A stretch of 64,000 bases of DNA from Arcobacter sp. GTDB lineage: Bacteria > Campylobacterota > Campylobacteria > Campylobacterales > Arcobacteraceae. Positions 18,797 to 28,583 of this stretch are shown piece by piece. A program made the translations under genes and the position numbers. Position 1 is the stretch's first letter. Each line of letters opens with the position of its first letter. The notes below the pieces were generated by a model. The model had not been told where the DNA came from. It saw only the letters and a list, made by a program, of their open reading frames with translations, and made no database searches. The DNA is taken from positions 124,001-188,000 of the forward strand of contig PKUJ01000011.1 of assembly GCA_002869565.1 (NCBI GenBank), in the 5' to 3' direction.

Positions 18797-19366
18797 TTAT
18801 TTAATTAAGAGTATTGAACAATCATTTTCTAAATAATTATTTTCTATTTCTATATTTACTGTTAGTTTTTGGCAAAACTCTAGAATTCTTTTTAGACTTA
18901 TTTCATTAAATGAATCTTTTGTTAAAAAATTAAAAACAAAACCTTTTTTGGATGCCTTAAAGCATTTTTCTATTGCTTTAAAAAATTCAACTTCATTTAA
19001 TATATTTAGAGCTCCACTGCAAATTAAATAGTCAGAGCTAGGAATACTATCTTTTAATATATCAATTTTTTCAAATTTGTATTGGGAATATTTTTTTTGA
19101 CAAAGATTTATCATGAATCCTTCACAATCAATCCCTAAATAGGATTTTATTTTTATTTGATTTTCATTTAGATAGTTCAAATAATCACCAAATCCACAAC
19201 CAACATCAATAATTGTTGAGTTATCTACATTCTTCTTTATAAAATTTGTCAAAACCTCAAATCTCAAATATTGTCTACTCTTTGAAGCCCAATGTACACC
19301 TCTTGAAGTAGTTCCATATCTTTCATAGGCTTTTTTATAAAATTTTTTATTATCTATTTTTTTCAT
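18797..19366 (-). CDS. Class I SAM-dependent methyltransferase
   Basis: A 189-residue protein with a methyltransferase fold. Motif I is TIIDVGCGFGDYLNYL (about residues 51-66), followed by LGIDCEGFMI (acidic loop) and the DYLICSGALNILNE segment at motif IV. The N-terminal KKAYERYGTTSRGVHWAS resembles small, uncharacterised Campylobacterota methyltransferases. Substrate unknown. It lies 5 bp downstream of the dCMP deaminase gene on the same strand. Confidence 0.8.
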   Translation of the reverse strand: MKKIDNKKFYKKAYERYGTTSRGVHWASKSRQYLRFEVLTNFIKKNVDNSTIIDVGCGFGDYLNYLNENQIKIKSYLGIDCEGFMINLCQKKYSQYKFEKIDILKDSIPSSDYLICSGALNILNEVEFFKAIEKCFKASKKGFVFNFLTKDSFNEISLKRILEFCQKLTVNIEIENNYLENDCSILLIK

Positions 19367-19371
19367 ATTTA

Positions 19372-19806
19372 TTAAACTAATTGTTCTATTGTTACTCCAT
19401 TATCTTTAATAAATTTTGAAACAACGTGTGAATTTGTATGTTCATAAGCTTTATCATAAACTATTCTTTTAATTCCTGCTGCAATAACATTTTTAGAACA
19501 TTCACTGCACGGTTCTAAAGTTACGTAAATTGTTGCATCCTCTATACTAATACCTTTTCTCGCTGCCCAGATTATTGCGTTCATTTCTGCATGAATTTCA
19601 TATGTTTTAGACCAGTCATGATGCTCTTTTGTGTATTCATTATCCCAATGCGTACTACAATTTATATATCCAGCTGGAGTACCATTGTATCCTGTAGATA
19701 AAATTCTTCCATCTTTAACTATTACTGCACCTACTTGTTTTGAAACACATTTTGAAGCACTTGCTATCTCATGGGCTATATTTATAAAATTTCTATCACT
19801 AATCAT
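19372..19806 (-). CDS. Deoxycytidylate (dCMP) deaminase
   Basis: A 144-residue zinc-dependent cytidine/deoxycytidylate deaminase. It shows the catalytic HAEMNAIIWAA motif (about residue 72) and the zinc-binding LEPCSECSKNVIAAGI motif (about residue 97); the first zinc-region cysteines (NGTPAGYINCS) are also typical of dCMP deaminases. The product dUMP is the precursor of dTMP. A ComEB-like annotation is equivalent at this level of evidence. Confidence 0.88.
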   Translation of the reverse strand: MISDRNFINIAHEIASASKCVSKQVGAVIVKDGRILSTGYNGTPAGYINCSTHWDNEYTKEHHDWSKTYEIHAEMNAIIWAARKGISIEDATIYVTLEPCSECSKNVIAAGIKRIVYDKAYEHTNSHVVSKFIKDNGVTIEQLV

Positions 19807-20026
19807 TGAATATCCTAGATAATTTTTTGTTAATTGTATATTAATTACAATAAAATTGTAAAAAAATAAAATCTTTAATTTTGCTATATTTTTATCAATT
19901 TTACTCTACTTTTTAATAGTTTTTGCTAAAAAAAGATTGAATTTCGTAAAATTGTAAAAATTAGTAAAAGAATTTATAACAAAAATTATGGTATTATTTC
20001 CAAAAATTTGAGGAAAAAGGTTAAAC

Positions 20027-20479
20027 ATGGATTTTAAAGAGATAAAAGAATTAATAAGAGTATTTGATAAAAGTGAATTAAATAAATTAAAAGTTAAAGA
20101 TGGAGATTTTGAAATTTCAATGCAAACTGGATTTGAAGGTGGTACTGTAGTTGCTCATACTCCTGCACCAGTTGCACCTGCTGCTATTGCACCTGTACCA
20201 GTTGCAGCAGTAGCTGCTCCAGAAGCAGATGTAGTTTTAGGGGATACAGTTAACTCTCCAATGGTTGGAACTTATTACGCTTCTCCTTCTCCTGAATCTC
20301 CTGCTTTTGTAAAAGTTGGTGATACAGTTAAAAAAGGACAAACTTTATGTATTTTAGAAGCAATGAAAATTATGAATGAAGTTGAAGCTGAATTTGATTG
20401 TAAAATTGTTAAAGCTTTAGTGGAAGATGGTCATCCTGTTGAATATGATATGCCAATTTTTGTTGTAGAAAAATTATAA
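20027..20479 (+). CDS. accB: Acetyl-CoA carboxylase biotin carboxyl carrier protein
   Basis: A 150-residue BCCP: an N-terminal helical region, an Ala/Pro/Val-rich linker (residues 45-70), and a C-terminal biotinyl domain with the biotinylation site LEAMKIMNEV (Lys near residue 113). It carries carboxybiotin between AccC and the carboxyltransferase in the first step of fatty-acid synthesis. It is followed 9 bp later by accC. The 220-bp upstream gap holds the promoter; no other feature is clear there. Confidence 0.97.
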   Translation: MDFKEIKELIRVFDKSELNKLKVKDGDFEISMQTGFEGGTVVAHTPAPVAPAAIAPVPVAAVAAPEADVVLGDTVNSPMVGTYYASPSPESPAFVKVGDTVKKGQTLCILEAMKIMNEVEAEFDCKIVKALVEDGHPVEYDMPIFVVEKL

Positions 20480-20488
20480 GAGCTAATT

Positions 20489-21841
20489 ATGGCAGAAATA
20501 AAAAAAATATTAATTGCTAATAGAGGAGAAATTGTTCAAAGAGCAGTTCGAACTATTAGAGAGATGGGTAAAAAATCAGTTGCAGTTTATTCTGTAGGAG
20601 ATAAAGAAGCATCATATTTAAAACATGCTGATGAAGCAGTTTGTATTGGTGATGTGAAATCTATTGATTCATACTTAAATATACCAGCAATTATTACAGC
20701 TGCTGAAATGACTGGTTGTGATGCAATCTTCCCCGGATATGGTTTCCTTTCTGAAAACCAAGATTTTGTTGAAATTTGTAGGCTTCATGATATAAAATTT
20801 ATTGGCCCATCTGTAGAAGTGATGGATAAAATGGCTGATAAATCAAAAGCAAAAGAAGAAATGATTAGAGCTGGGGTACCTGTTGTTCCTGGTTCTGATG
20901 GAGCTGTGCATTCAGTTGAAGAAGGAAGAAAAGTTGCTGCAGAGATTGGATATCCAATTATGGCAAAAGCCTCTGCTGGTGGCGGTGGTAGAGGAATGAG
21001 ACTTATAAATGAAGAGTCTGAATTTGATCAACTATTTATGGCTGCTTCATCTGAAGCTTTAGCTGCATTTGGTGATGGAACAATGTATCTTGAGAGATTT
21101 ATTAATAACCCAAGACATATTGAAGTACAAGTAATTGGTGATTCTCATGGAAATGCTATTCACATTGGTGAAAGAGATTGTTCATTACAAAGAAGACATC
21201 AAAAAGTGATTGAAGAGTCTCCTGCAAATATCTTAAATGCTGAAGCAAGAGCTCATTTACATGAAGTAGCAGTAAAAGCAACAAAATATTTAGGATATGA
21301 AGGTGCTGGAACTTTTGAATTCTTAGCAGATGATAAGCAAAATATCTATTTTATGGAAATGAATACAAGACTACAAGTTGAGCATCCAGTTTCAGAAATG
21401 GTATCAGGTCTTGATATTGTTGAATGGATGATTAAAGTTGCAGAAGGTGATAAATTACCACCGCAAGAAAAAATTAAATTTAGAGGTCATGCTATAGAAG
21501 TTAGAATCACTGCTGAAGATCCTAATTCATTTTTACCATGCCCAGGGAAAGTTACACAATGGATGGTTCCTGGTGGACGAAATGTAAGAGTTGACTCTCA
21601 TGTTTATGCAAATTATGTAGTTCCACCATATTATGATTCAATGATTGGTAAACTTATTGTTTGGGGAAGAGATAGAGAAAAAGCTATTAATATTATGAAA
21701 AGAGCATTGAATGAATTTGAAGTAGAAGGAATTAAAACAACAATTCCTTTCCATATTAAAATGATGGAAAACAAAGACTTTAATGCAAATACTTATGACA
21801 CAAAATATTTAGAAAACTATAAATCTTTAGATCAATTATAA
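20489..21841 (+). CDS. accC: Acetyl-CoA carboxylase biotin carboxylase subunit
   Basis: A 450-residue ATP-grasp biotin carboxylase: N-terminal KKILIANRGEIVQRAVR, glycine-rich ATP loop SAGGGGRGMR (about 163-172), catalytic region FMEMNTRLQVEHPVSE (about 286-301) and a complete C-terminal domain. It carboxylates the biotin of AccB using ATP and bicarbonate. It forms a two-gene operon with accB and is followed at once by a strong intrinsic terminator. Confidence 0.97.
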   Translation: MAEIKKILIANRGEIVQRAVRTIREMGKKSVAVYSVGDKEASYLKHADEAVCIGDVKSIDSYLNIPAIITAAEMTGCDAIFPGYGFLSENQDFVEICRLHDIKFIGPSVEVMDKMADKSKAKEEMIRAGVPVVPGSDGAVHSVEEGRKVAAEIGYPIMAKASAGGGGRGMRLINEESEFDQLFMAASSEALAAFGDGTMYLERFINNPRHIEVQVIGDSHGNAIHIGERDCSLQRRHQKVIEESPANILNAEARAHLHEVAVKATKYLGYEGAGTFEFLADDKQNIYFMEMNTRLQVEHPVSEMVSGLDIVEWMIKVAEGDKLPPQEKIKFRGHAIEVRITAEDPNSFLPCPGKVTQWMVPGGRNVRVDSHVYANYVVPPYYDSMIGKLIVWGRDREKAINIMKRALNEFEVEGIKTTIPFHIKMMENKDFNANTYDTKYLENYKSLDQL

Positions 21842-21868
21842 AAAAGTAGGCCTTTGCCTACTTTTTTA
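21841..21868 (+). terminator. Intrinsic terminator after accBC
   Basis: A perfect stem, AAAAAGTAGGC and GCCTACTTTTT, with a short CTTT loop and a T-run on the 3' side, directly follows the accC stop codon. It is symmetric enough to work in both directions. Confidence 0.9.
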
Positions 21869-22080
21869 ATGAAAGCTTAAATTTATATTAAATTAGATAT
21901 AATCCGCAAAATCATACACATTTATATACTATATTTACTTTGAGTTTCCAATTTCAAAGCCTGCTTTAATTATATGAGCAACCAGTTTTTTAACTAAAAT
22001 TTATTTAGAATCAGAAGTTTATAACCGTGTATTTTTTAAATCTATATACCAAGATGGTATAAATACACAAAAGGTAACAA

Positions 22081-23457
22081 ATGACTTTTAAAGACTTTAA
22101 TTTTAAAGCAAATTTACAAAAATCTATTGATGACGCGGGGTTCAAAGAACCAAGTCCTATTCAAAAGGATGCTATTCCAGTAGTTTTAAGTGGTAAAGAT
22201 ATGGTTGGTCAAGCACAAACAGGTACTGGTAAAACAGCCGCATTCGGTCTTCCAATGATTAATATGATGAAAGGTGGCTGTGGCGTTGAAGCTGTAGTAA
22301 TCGTTCCAACAAGAGAACTTGCAATGCAAGTAAGTGATGAATTATTCAGATTCGGTAAGAATTCAGGAATGAATACAGCAACTGTTTACGGTGGTCAATC
22401 TTACTCTATGCAGTTAAAAAATATCGATAGAGCAGCAATTATTGTTGCAACGCCAGGAAGATTAATTGATTTATTAAAAGGTAAAAAAATTAATATCAAA
22501 CCATCTTTTGTAGTTTTAGATGAAGCAGATGAGATGTTAGACATGGGATTTCTTGATGATATTAAAGAAATTTTTACTTATTTACCAAAAGAGAGACAAA
22601 CTTTATTGTTCTCTGCAACAATGCCTGCAGCAATTAAAAAACTTGCACAAAATATTTTAAAAGAGCCTGAATTTATTACAGTTACAAAATCTGAAATGAC
22701 TAACTCTAAAATTACTCAATCATTTTATGTAGTTGATGAATACGAAAGAGATGATGCTTTAATTAGACTTTACGATTTCAAAAACCCTGAAAAATCAATT
22801 ATTTTCTGTAGAACAAAAAAAGAAGTTGATAGATTATCAACATATTTAGTATCTCAAGGACATATGGCTAAAGGTCTTCATGGTGATATGGAACAAAGAC
22901 AAAGAGAAGAAGTAATTAGATCTTTCAAAAAAGGTGCATTAGATGTTCTTATTGCTACGGATGTTGCTGCAAGAGGTTTAGATGTAAATGATGTTTCTCA
23001 CGTATTTAATTACCATTTACCATTTGATACTGAATCTTATGTACATAGAATTGGTAGAACAGGAAGAGCGGGTAAAGAAGGTGTTGCTATTTCTATTGTA
23101 ACTCCACATGAGTTTAGAATGATTCAAAAGATTCAAAAAACTACTGGTGGAAAAATGGAAGCAAAAGTTGTTCCAAATATCAACTCTGTAAAAGAGAAAA
23201 AAACAAATACACTGATTTCTAAAATTTCAGAGCAAAAAGTTTATGACTCAGGTATTGATTTAGTAGAATCTTTAAAAGAAGATTTAGATTTATCTACAAT
23301 TGCTCATAAATTAGCCTCTATTTTAACAAATGCTACTTACGTAAAAGGTAGTAATTATATTGGAAAATCTGAAACAGATATCGAAAGATTATTCGAAAGA
23401 TTAAAAAATGATTCTGGTGGAGATAGAGATTCTAAAGGTAGAGGTCGAGGTGGATAA
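22081..23457 (+). CDS. DEAD-box RNA helicase (ends at a stop inside its RGG tail)
   Basis: A 458-residue ATP-dependent RNA helicase with all core motifs: Q-motif region KEPSPIQKDAIPV, AQTGTGKT, PTRELAMQ, TPGRL, DEAD, SAT, ARGLDV and HRIGRTGRAG. The C-terminal part resembles DeaD/CsdA-type proteins involved in ribosome and mRNA remodelling. The frame stops at TAA 23455-23457 right after GRGRGG, yet continues downstream in frame as an arginine-glycine tail. A 240-nt gap upstream with a small hairpin (ATACC/GGTAT, 22046-22060) suggests a long 5'-UTR, as is common for cold-induced helicases. Confidence 0.93.
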   Translation: MTFKDFNFKANLQKSIDDAGFKEPSPIQKDAIPVVLSGKDMVGQAQTGTGKTAAFGLPMINMMKGGCGVEAVVIVPTRELAMQVSDELFRFGKNSGMNTATVYGGQSYSMQLKNIDRAAIIVATPGRLIDLLKGKKINIKPSFVVLDEADEMLDMGFLDDIKEIFTYLPKERQTLLFSATMPAAIKKLAQNILKEPEFITVTKSEMTNSKITQSFYVVDEYERDDALIRLYDFKNPEKSIIFCRTKKEVDRLSTYLVSQGHMAKGLHGDMEQRQREEVIRSFKKGALDVLIATDVAARGLDVNDVSHVFNYHLPFDTESYVHRIGRTGRAGKEGVAISIVTPHEFRMIQKIQKTTGGKMEAKVVPNINSVKEKKTNTLISKISEQKVYDSGIDLVESLKEDLDLSTIAHKLASILTNATYVKGSNYIGKSETDIERLFERLKNDSGGDRDSKGRGRGG

Positions 23458-23589
23458 CGAGGTGGAAACAGAAATGGTGGCGGTGGAAATCGAAATCGAA
23501 GTGGTGGAAACAGAGGCGGAAGTCGTGATGGTGGAAACCGAAGTGGTGGAAACAGAGGTGGAAGTCGAGACAGAAACAGTAGAGGTTAA
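23458..23589 (+). other. In-frame RGG-tail extension of the helicase beyond its stop codon
   Basis: After the TAA at 23455-23457 the same frame stays open for 43 codons to a second TAA (23587-23589). It encodes almost only Arg, Gly, Asn and Ser in RGG-box units (RGGNRNGGGGNRN, RSGGNRGGSRDGG, NRGGSRDRNSRG). The bases before the stop already encode GRGRGG, so the tail is clearly the rest of the same domain. Either the stop is a recent nonsense mutation or error, or it is read through at some rate. RGG tails of DEAD-box proteins bind RNA non-specifically. Confidence 0.85.
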
Positions 23590-23610
23590 TCCCTCTTCTG
23601 TTATTTTATT

Positions 23611-23820
23611 CTAGCTATAGTGCTTTTTTAAAGTTCTTTTAGCTTTTTTATATGCAGCTTTTGTATTTCTTCCAAATCCTCTAAAAGCTCCATCTTTATT
23701 AAAAAATTCAACTATTTTTAAATTACCTTTTGTGATATGTAATACTCTAAATACATTAAATTCTTTTTTTATTTTTTCTATTTTAGGAAACTCTTTTGGT
23801 GTTAAAATAGTAATACTCAT
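23611..23820 (-). CDS. Small basic protein of unknown function
   Basis: A 69-residue, lysine-rich protein without signal peptide or membrane segment; its C-terminus (FRGFGRNTKAAYKKAKRTLKKHY) is strongly basic and might bind nucleic acid. An AAGGAG-like site lies just upstream of the ATG. It converges on the helicase gene. I recognise no family. The following 270-bp gap to the phosphate transporter holds no clear feature beyond AT-rich promoter sequence. Confidence 0.6.
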   Translation of the reverse strand: MSITILTPKEFPKIEKIKKEFNVFRVLHITKGNLKIVEFFNKDGAFRGFGRNTKAAYKKAKRTLKKHYS

Positions 23821-24092
23821 AAATACTCCTTATAATTTTATATCTTTTCTCTATAAATTATTACTATTCTATACAAAAAAAATATATTTGTCAAGTAGAG
23901 TTTGTATATTATATAATTTTTTTGAAAAAATTTGTAAATTTGTAAATCTTTTAAGAACAAATTATAGAGAAATAAAATAATTTAACTCTTTTAGTAATAA
24001 ATAGATTAAGCTTAATTAAAGTTTGTATAAAGAAATATCCAATATAATCCTACTAATTTAAGATTACAAATTGGTTACTATAAAGGGTTACT

Positions 24093-25673
24093 TTGGATAT
24101 AAATACGATAGATAGGCTGGATAAGGCAACTGAAAAAACACTTCCTGGGTTTGCAAAACTTTCACTTGGCTTGTTATTTGTTGCTTTAGTGTTTTTGTGG
24201 AGTTATACATCATATGGAAATGTTCCTAATAATACATTTTTGATTATTGGTGCTGTATTTGGTGCTTATATGGCAATGAATATTGGTGCGAATGATGTTG
24301 CAAACAACGTAGGACCAGCAGTTGGTTCTAAAGCTATGACAATGATGTGGGCAATTATTATTGCTGCTACATTTGAAGCTTTGGGTGCTTTCGTTGCTGG
24401 AGGGGATGTTGTCAAAACAATTAAGAAGGGAATTATTGATCCTGCTTTAATTTCAGATCCAGAAATATTTATTTGGGCTATGACAGCTGCTTTATTCTCT
24501 GCTGCCTTATGGCTTAATTTCGCAACTTCAGTTGGGGCACCTGTTTCAACTACACACTCAATTGTTGGAGGAGTAATGGGAGCAGGAATTGCAGCAGCTG
24601 GTTTTTCTATTGTATCTTGGGGAACAATGGGAAAAATTGCTGCTTCATGGGTAATATCTCCTCTTTTAGGAGGAATCATTGCTGCAGGATTTCTTTATTT
24701 CATTAAGAAAAAAATCATGTTCAAAAAAGATATGGTCTCCTCTGCAAAAGTATTTGTTCCATATTTAATATCATTAATGACTTGGGCATTTTCTACTTAC
24801 CTTATTTTAAAAGGTATTAAGAAAATCATCAAAATAGATTTTTTAACTGCGGCAGGACTTGGACTTGTAATTGCTATAATTGCTTTTATTTTAGTAAAAC
24901 CATTAGTTTCTAAAGCAGCTGACAAGATTGAGAATACAAGGTTTGGTGTAAATTCACTTTTTACAATTCCTTTAATTTTTGCTGCGGCATTACTCTCTTT
25001 TGCCCACGGTGCAAATGATGTTGCCAATGCAATTGGACCATTAGCTGCAATTAATGATGCAGTTATGAGTTCAGAAATTTCAAAAAAAGTTGATATTCCA
25101 TTTTGGGTAATGTCTGTTGGTGCAATAGGAATTGCTATAGGGCTTGCATTATATGGACCAAAACTAATTCGTACAGTTGGTTCAGAGATTACAGAACTTG
25201 ATCAAGTTAGAGCTTTCTCAATTGCTATGGCAGCTGCTATTACTGTAATTATTGCTTCTCAGCTAGGTCTTCCTGTATCTTCAACTCATATTGCTGTTGG
25301 TGGAGTATTTGGGGTTGGATTTTTAAGAGAGTATTTAGATTCTAGTGAAGCTAAATTTATTTCTGATACTAGAAAAAGATTTAAAAAAGATAAAAAAGAG
25401 TTAGATACTTATGAAGATGAATTGATTAAACTAGAAGGTTTAGATAAAAAATCGAAAGCTGATTATATGAGAATTGCAGAATTATATAAAACTATTGAAG
25501 ATAAAGTTGAGCTTGTAAAACAAGAGAAAAAAGATTTTAAATCTGCAAAAAGAGTTAAATATGTTAAAAGAGATGCAGTTAAGAAAATTATTGCTGCTTG
25601 GATAATCACTGTTCCTGCTGCTGCACTATTATCTGCTTCTATCTTTTTCATGATAAAAGGTATTATGACTTAA
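24093..25673 (+). CDS. Inorganic phosphate transporter, PiT family
   Basis: A 526-residue membrane protein with about ten to twelve hydrophobic segments and the two inverted PiT signatures: GANDVANNVGPAVGSKAMT (about residue 66) and GANDVANAIGPLAAI (about residue 305), each followed by PVSTTHS or PVSSTHI. It imports phosphate, usually as a metal-phosphate complex, with protons or Na+. A charged region near residues 425-500 (KKDKKELDTYEDEL) is predicted cytoplasmic. Translation appears to start at TTG 24093; no better start is seen. Confidence 0.92.
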   Translation: MDINTIDRLDKATEKTLPGFAKLSLGLLFVALVFLWSYTSYGNVPNNTFLIIGAVFGAYMAMNIGANDVANNVGPAVGSKAMTMMWAIIIAATFEALGAFVAGGDVVKTIKKGIIDPALISDPEIFIWAMTAALFSAALWLNFATSVGAPVSTTHSIVGGVMGAGIAAAGFSIVSWGTMGKIAASWVISPLLGGIIAAGFLYFIKKKIMFKKDMVSSAKVFVPYLISLMTWAFSTYLILKGIKKIIKIDFLTAAGLGLVIAIIAFILVKPLVSKAADKIENTRFGVNSLFTIPLIFAAALLSFAHGANDVANAIGPLAAINDAVMSSEISKKVDIPFWVMSVGAIGIAIGLALYGPKLIRTVGSEITELDQVRAFSIAMAAAITVIIASQLGLPVSSTHIAVGGVFGVGFLREYLDSSEAKFISDTRKRFKKDKKELDTYEDELIKLEGLDKKSKADYMRIAELYKTIEDKVELVKQEKKDFKSAKRVKYVKRDAVKKIIAAWIITVPAAALLSASIFFMIKGIMT

Positions 25674-25727
25674 AAGCTTACAAACTACTATTCTATGATA
25701 AAATTTCTTTTTTAAAAAGGAATTTTC

Positions 25728-26642
25728 ATAGAAGCTTTAATCTCTGTTGCAACAATCTATCTTTTTATTATCATTGGGTTTACTTTTAAAAAAGTATTCA
25801 AAGATGATGTAAATGAAAGAAGTTTTGTTCTTCTAAACTTATATTTTTTACAACCTATTCTAATATTTTGGGGATTAACAAGATCTCCAATTAATAAAGA
25901 GTTTATCACTTCTCCTATAATTTATTTTTGTGCAATATTTATTTCGCTTTTTATTGCATTTTTTTATGCAAAAAAAGTCTTTACTGATAAACAAGATAAA
26001 TCAATTTTTTTAGCCTCTTCTTTAGTGGGAAATACTTGAAATCTAGGAATTCCATTAGGAATAGCGCTTTTTGGAGTGGCTAGTGTTCCTTATACTTCAA
26101 TACTTAATATTGCAAATGTATTCTTTATTTATCTTTTCTCAGTATATTTCTTTGCCGGAGATAAATTTAAATTCCAAGATGCATTGAAAGAGATATTTAA
26201 AATACCTGCTATATGGTTCACAATTATTGCTATAAGCTTTAATTCTCTTGGATTCAAGCTAAGCGTCGATTTTGATAAAGTATTCACTATGGGAGCTTAT
26301 GCGGCTATTGTGATGCAGTTGGTAATTTTTGGTGTATTTATGTCTCAAGTTAAAATAAAAACTGCAAATTGGAAACTATCTTTAAATATTGCCTTGTTTA
26401 AACATATTGTATTACCTGCTTTAGGACTTTTAATTATTTTGTATTTTGATGTTGATCCTTTTATAGGAGGAATTATTTTTCTTGAATTAATGGTTCCTCT
26501 TGCTGTAAATAACGTTAATTTGGCTTCTTTATACAATTGTAAACCCGTAGATACAACTTTTTCAGTGCTAATTAGTTCTTTTGTATTTATAGGGCTTATT
26601 TATTTTTATATATTGATTTTAGATAAATTTTTTGGATTGTAA
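25728..26642 (+). pseudogene. AEC-family transporter with nonsense codon and lost start codon
   Basis: The frame from 25728 encodes an auxin-efflux-carrier (AEC) permease of about 300 residues, opening EALISVATIYLFIIIGF. Two lesions are visible. The position where the ATG is expected, 6 nt after AAGGA (25717-25721), reads ATA, and no ATG, GTG or TTG occurs in frame nearby. In addition the signature GNTGNLGIPLG is interrupted because its second Gly is TGA (26037-26039; GGA to TGA needs one change). A fragment could be translated from GTG 26076. The family transports malate and other organic acids. asnB follows after 3 bp. Confidence 0.85.
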
Positions 26643-26645
26643 GAT

Positions 26646-28433
26646 ATGTGTGGAATTTTAGGAACAAACTTTTTAGCATCAAATTTTGATGAAGCCTTAA
26701 AACATTTAAATAACAGAGGACCAGATTTTAATAAAAAAGTTTTTTTAGATGAAAAACTTTTTGGACATACTAGATTATCAATAATTGATTTAGACAATGA
26801 AGCAAATCAGCCAATGATTTTTGATGATATAGTGATAGTTTTTAATGGTGAAATATATAACTACAAAGAGTTAATAAAAGATGAAAACCTTATTTGTAAA
26901 ACTGCATCTGATACTGAAGTATTAATTAGACTTTATCAAAAATATGGAGAAGATTTTTTAAACAAATTAAATGGAATGTTCTCTTTTTGTATTTATGATA
27001 TAAAAAAGAAAAAATATTTTTGCGCAAGGGATAGATATGGTAAAAAACCATTTTTTTATTATCACAAAGATGACAAGTTTATTTTCTCAAGTTCTATTCA
27101 ATCTATAATAAAAGTTTTAGAGAAGACCCCTTCTTTAAATAAAGTTGCCCTTTCTCAATACATGCAATATTTTGTGCCTCTTGGTGAGAATACTTTTTAT
27201 CAAAATATTGTGGCATTAGAAGCTGCCACTTATTTTACTCTTGATATTTTACCTAATAGTGAAATAAAGAAAAAGAAGTTTTATAAAATCAATACCTATA
27301 AGAAAATAAAAACAGAAGCTGAGGCTTTAGAAGGTATTGAAGAGTTACTTTTTAAAAGTGTTGAATCAAGGCTTGTTGGTGATGTGGAAGTTGGAAGTTT
27401 GCTTAGTGGAGGGATTGATAGTTCTTTAATTTCTGCTCTGTATAGCAAAATTAGTGGAAAGAAAATAAATACTTTTTCAATAGGTTATGATGAATATAAA
27501 AATTATTGTGAATTAGATTATGCAAAAATTACTGCTTCTCATATAAATTCGAATCATTCTCCTGTAATCATGGGAAAAGGCGATTTTATAAATTATTTTG
27601 AAGATACTTTATTTGCTTTAGAGCAACCACATGCAGATAGTGCGGCAATTCCTTTGAATATTTTGACAAATAAAATTCATAAAAGTGGGATTAAAACTGT
27701 TTTAAGTGGGGAAGGAAGTGATGAACTTTTTTTAGGTTATGATAATTATGCTAAGTTTTTAGGATATTATGATTTTGAAAAAACTTTATCTTATGGACAA
27801 AATGAGTTTTTAAATTCTATTATCTCTGCATTACAGAATAATACTAAAGAGAGTGAGTATCTAAGAAGAATAGTTAAAAAACAGACTTTATACAACTCTT
27901 TTGGAGAAGTTTATTCAGATATTCAAAAGAAAAAACTATTTAAAAAAGTCCCTACTTTTAAAGCTGAAAAACCTAAAAAAGATCCTGTAGATTGGATGAG
28001 CTATATTGATTTAAAAATTTGGTTAGGGGAAGCACTTTTAAGTAAAGTGGATAGAATTTCTATGCATAATTCTTTGGAAGTTAGAACGCCATTTTTAGAT
28101 CATAGATTAGTAGATTATGTTTTTTCTATTGATTCAAATATTAAAATAGGTGATACTAATAAATATTTACTAAAAAAAATTGCTTCAAAATATATCCCTA
28201 AGAGCATAATTGATAGAACAAAAAAAGGTTTTAATAGTCCTTTTAATGAGTGGATTCACGAAGAGTATAAAGACTCTATATTAGACACAATCCTTAGAGT
28301 TAATAAAGAAACAAATCTTTTTAATGAGGAATATTTAAAACAAATATACTCATTATCAAAAAGTAGAAAGTTTAAACAACATTTATGGTCTGTTTTTATT
28401 TTTTCTCGTTGGTATGAAAAAAACTATTTATAA
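26646..28433 (+). CDS. asnB: Asparagine synthase (glutamine-hydrolysing)
   Basis: A 595-residue class II enzyme. The N-terminal glutaminase domain begins with the catalytic Cys2 (MCGILG) and shows RGPDF, GHTRLSIIDL and NGEIYN. The synthetase domain has the ATP-binding SGGIDSSL loop (about residue 255) and LSGEGSDELFLGY. It makes asparagine from aspartate, or acts as an asparagine-synthase-like amidotransferase in surface-polysaccharide clusters; no such cluster lies here. RBS and spacing are good. Confidence 0.93.
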   Translation: MCGILGTNFLASNFDEALKHLNNRGPDFNKKVFLDEKLFGHTRLSIIDLDNEANQPMIFDDIVIVFNGEIYNYKELIKDENLICKTASDTEVLIRLYQKYGEDFLNKLNGMFSFCIYDIKKKKYFCARDRYGKKPFFYYHKDDKFIFSSSIQSIIKVLEKTPSLNKVALSQYMQYFVPLGENTFYQNIVALEAATYFTLDILPNSEIKKKKFYKINTYKKIKTEAEALEGIEELLFKSVESRLVGDVEVGSLLSGGIDSSLISALYSKISGKKINTFSIGYDEYKNYCELDYAKITASHINSNHSPVIMGKGDFINYFEDTLFALEQPHADSAAIPLNILTNKIHKSGIKTVLSGEGSDELFLGYDNYAKFLGYYDFEKTLSYGQNEFLNSIISALQNNTKESEYLRRIVKKQTLYNSFGEVYSDIQKKKLFKKVPTFKAEKPKKDPVDWMSYIDLKIWLGEALLSKVDRISMHNSLEVRTPFLDHRLVDYVFSIDSNIKIGDTNKYLLKKIASKYIPKSIIDRTKKGFNSPFNEWIHEEYKDSILDTILRVNKETNLFNEEYLKQIYSLSKSRKFKQHLWSVFIFSRWYEKNYL

Positions 28434-28583
28434 TTTGATAAATAATGAAATAATAATGGGTAAATATTCCAATAAATCTATTTTCATATTTTTTAATAAG
28501 TTGTAAAAATATATAATATGCTTTCATTTTAAAGAATATCAAAGTCAAAAAAGATATGATTCAAGATGAATGAAGGAATATGC

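Noticed and set aside
23408-23614. A Val/Glu-rich plus-strand frame overlapping the helicase 3' end
   Set aside because: It is the RGG-coding region read in another frame; the in-frame RGG tail explains the sequence better.
26037-26039. TGA read as selenocysteine in the AEC permease
   Set aside because: The residue is a conserved Gly, a Sec element is not seen after it, and the family has no selenoproteins.
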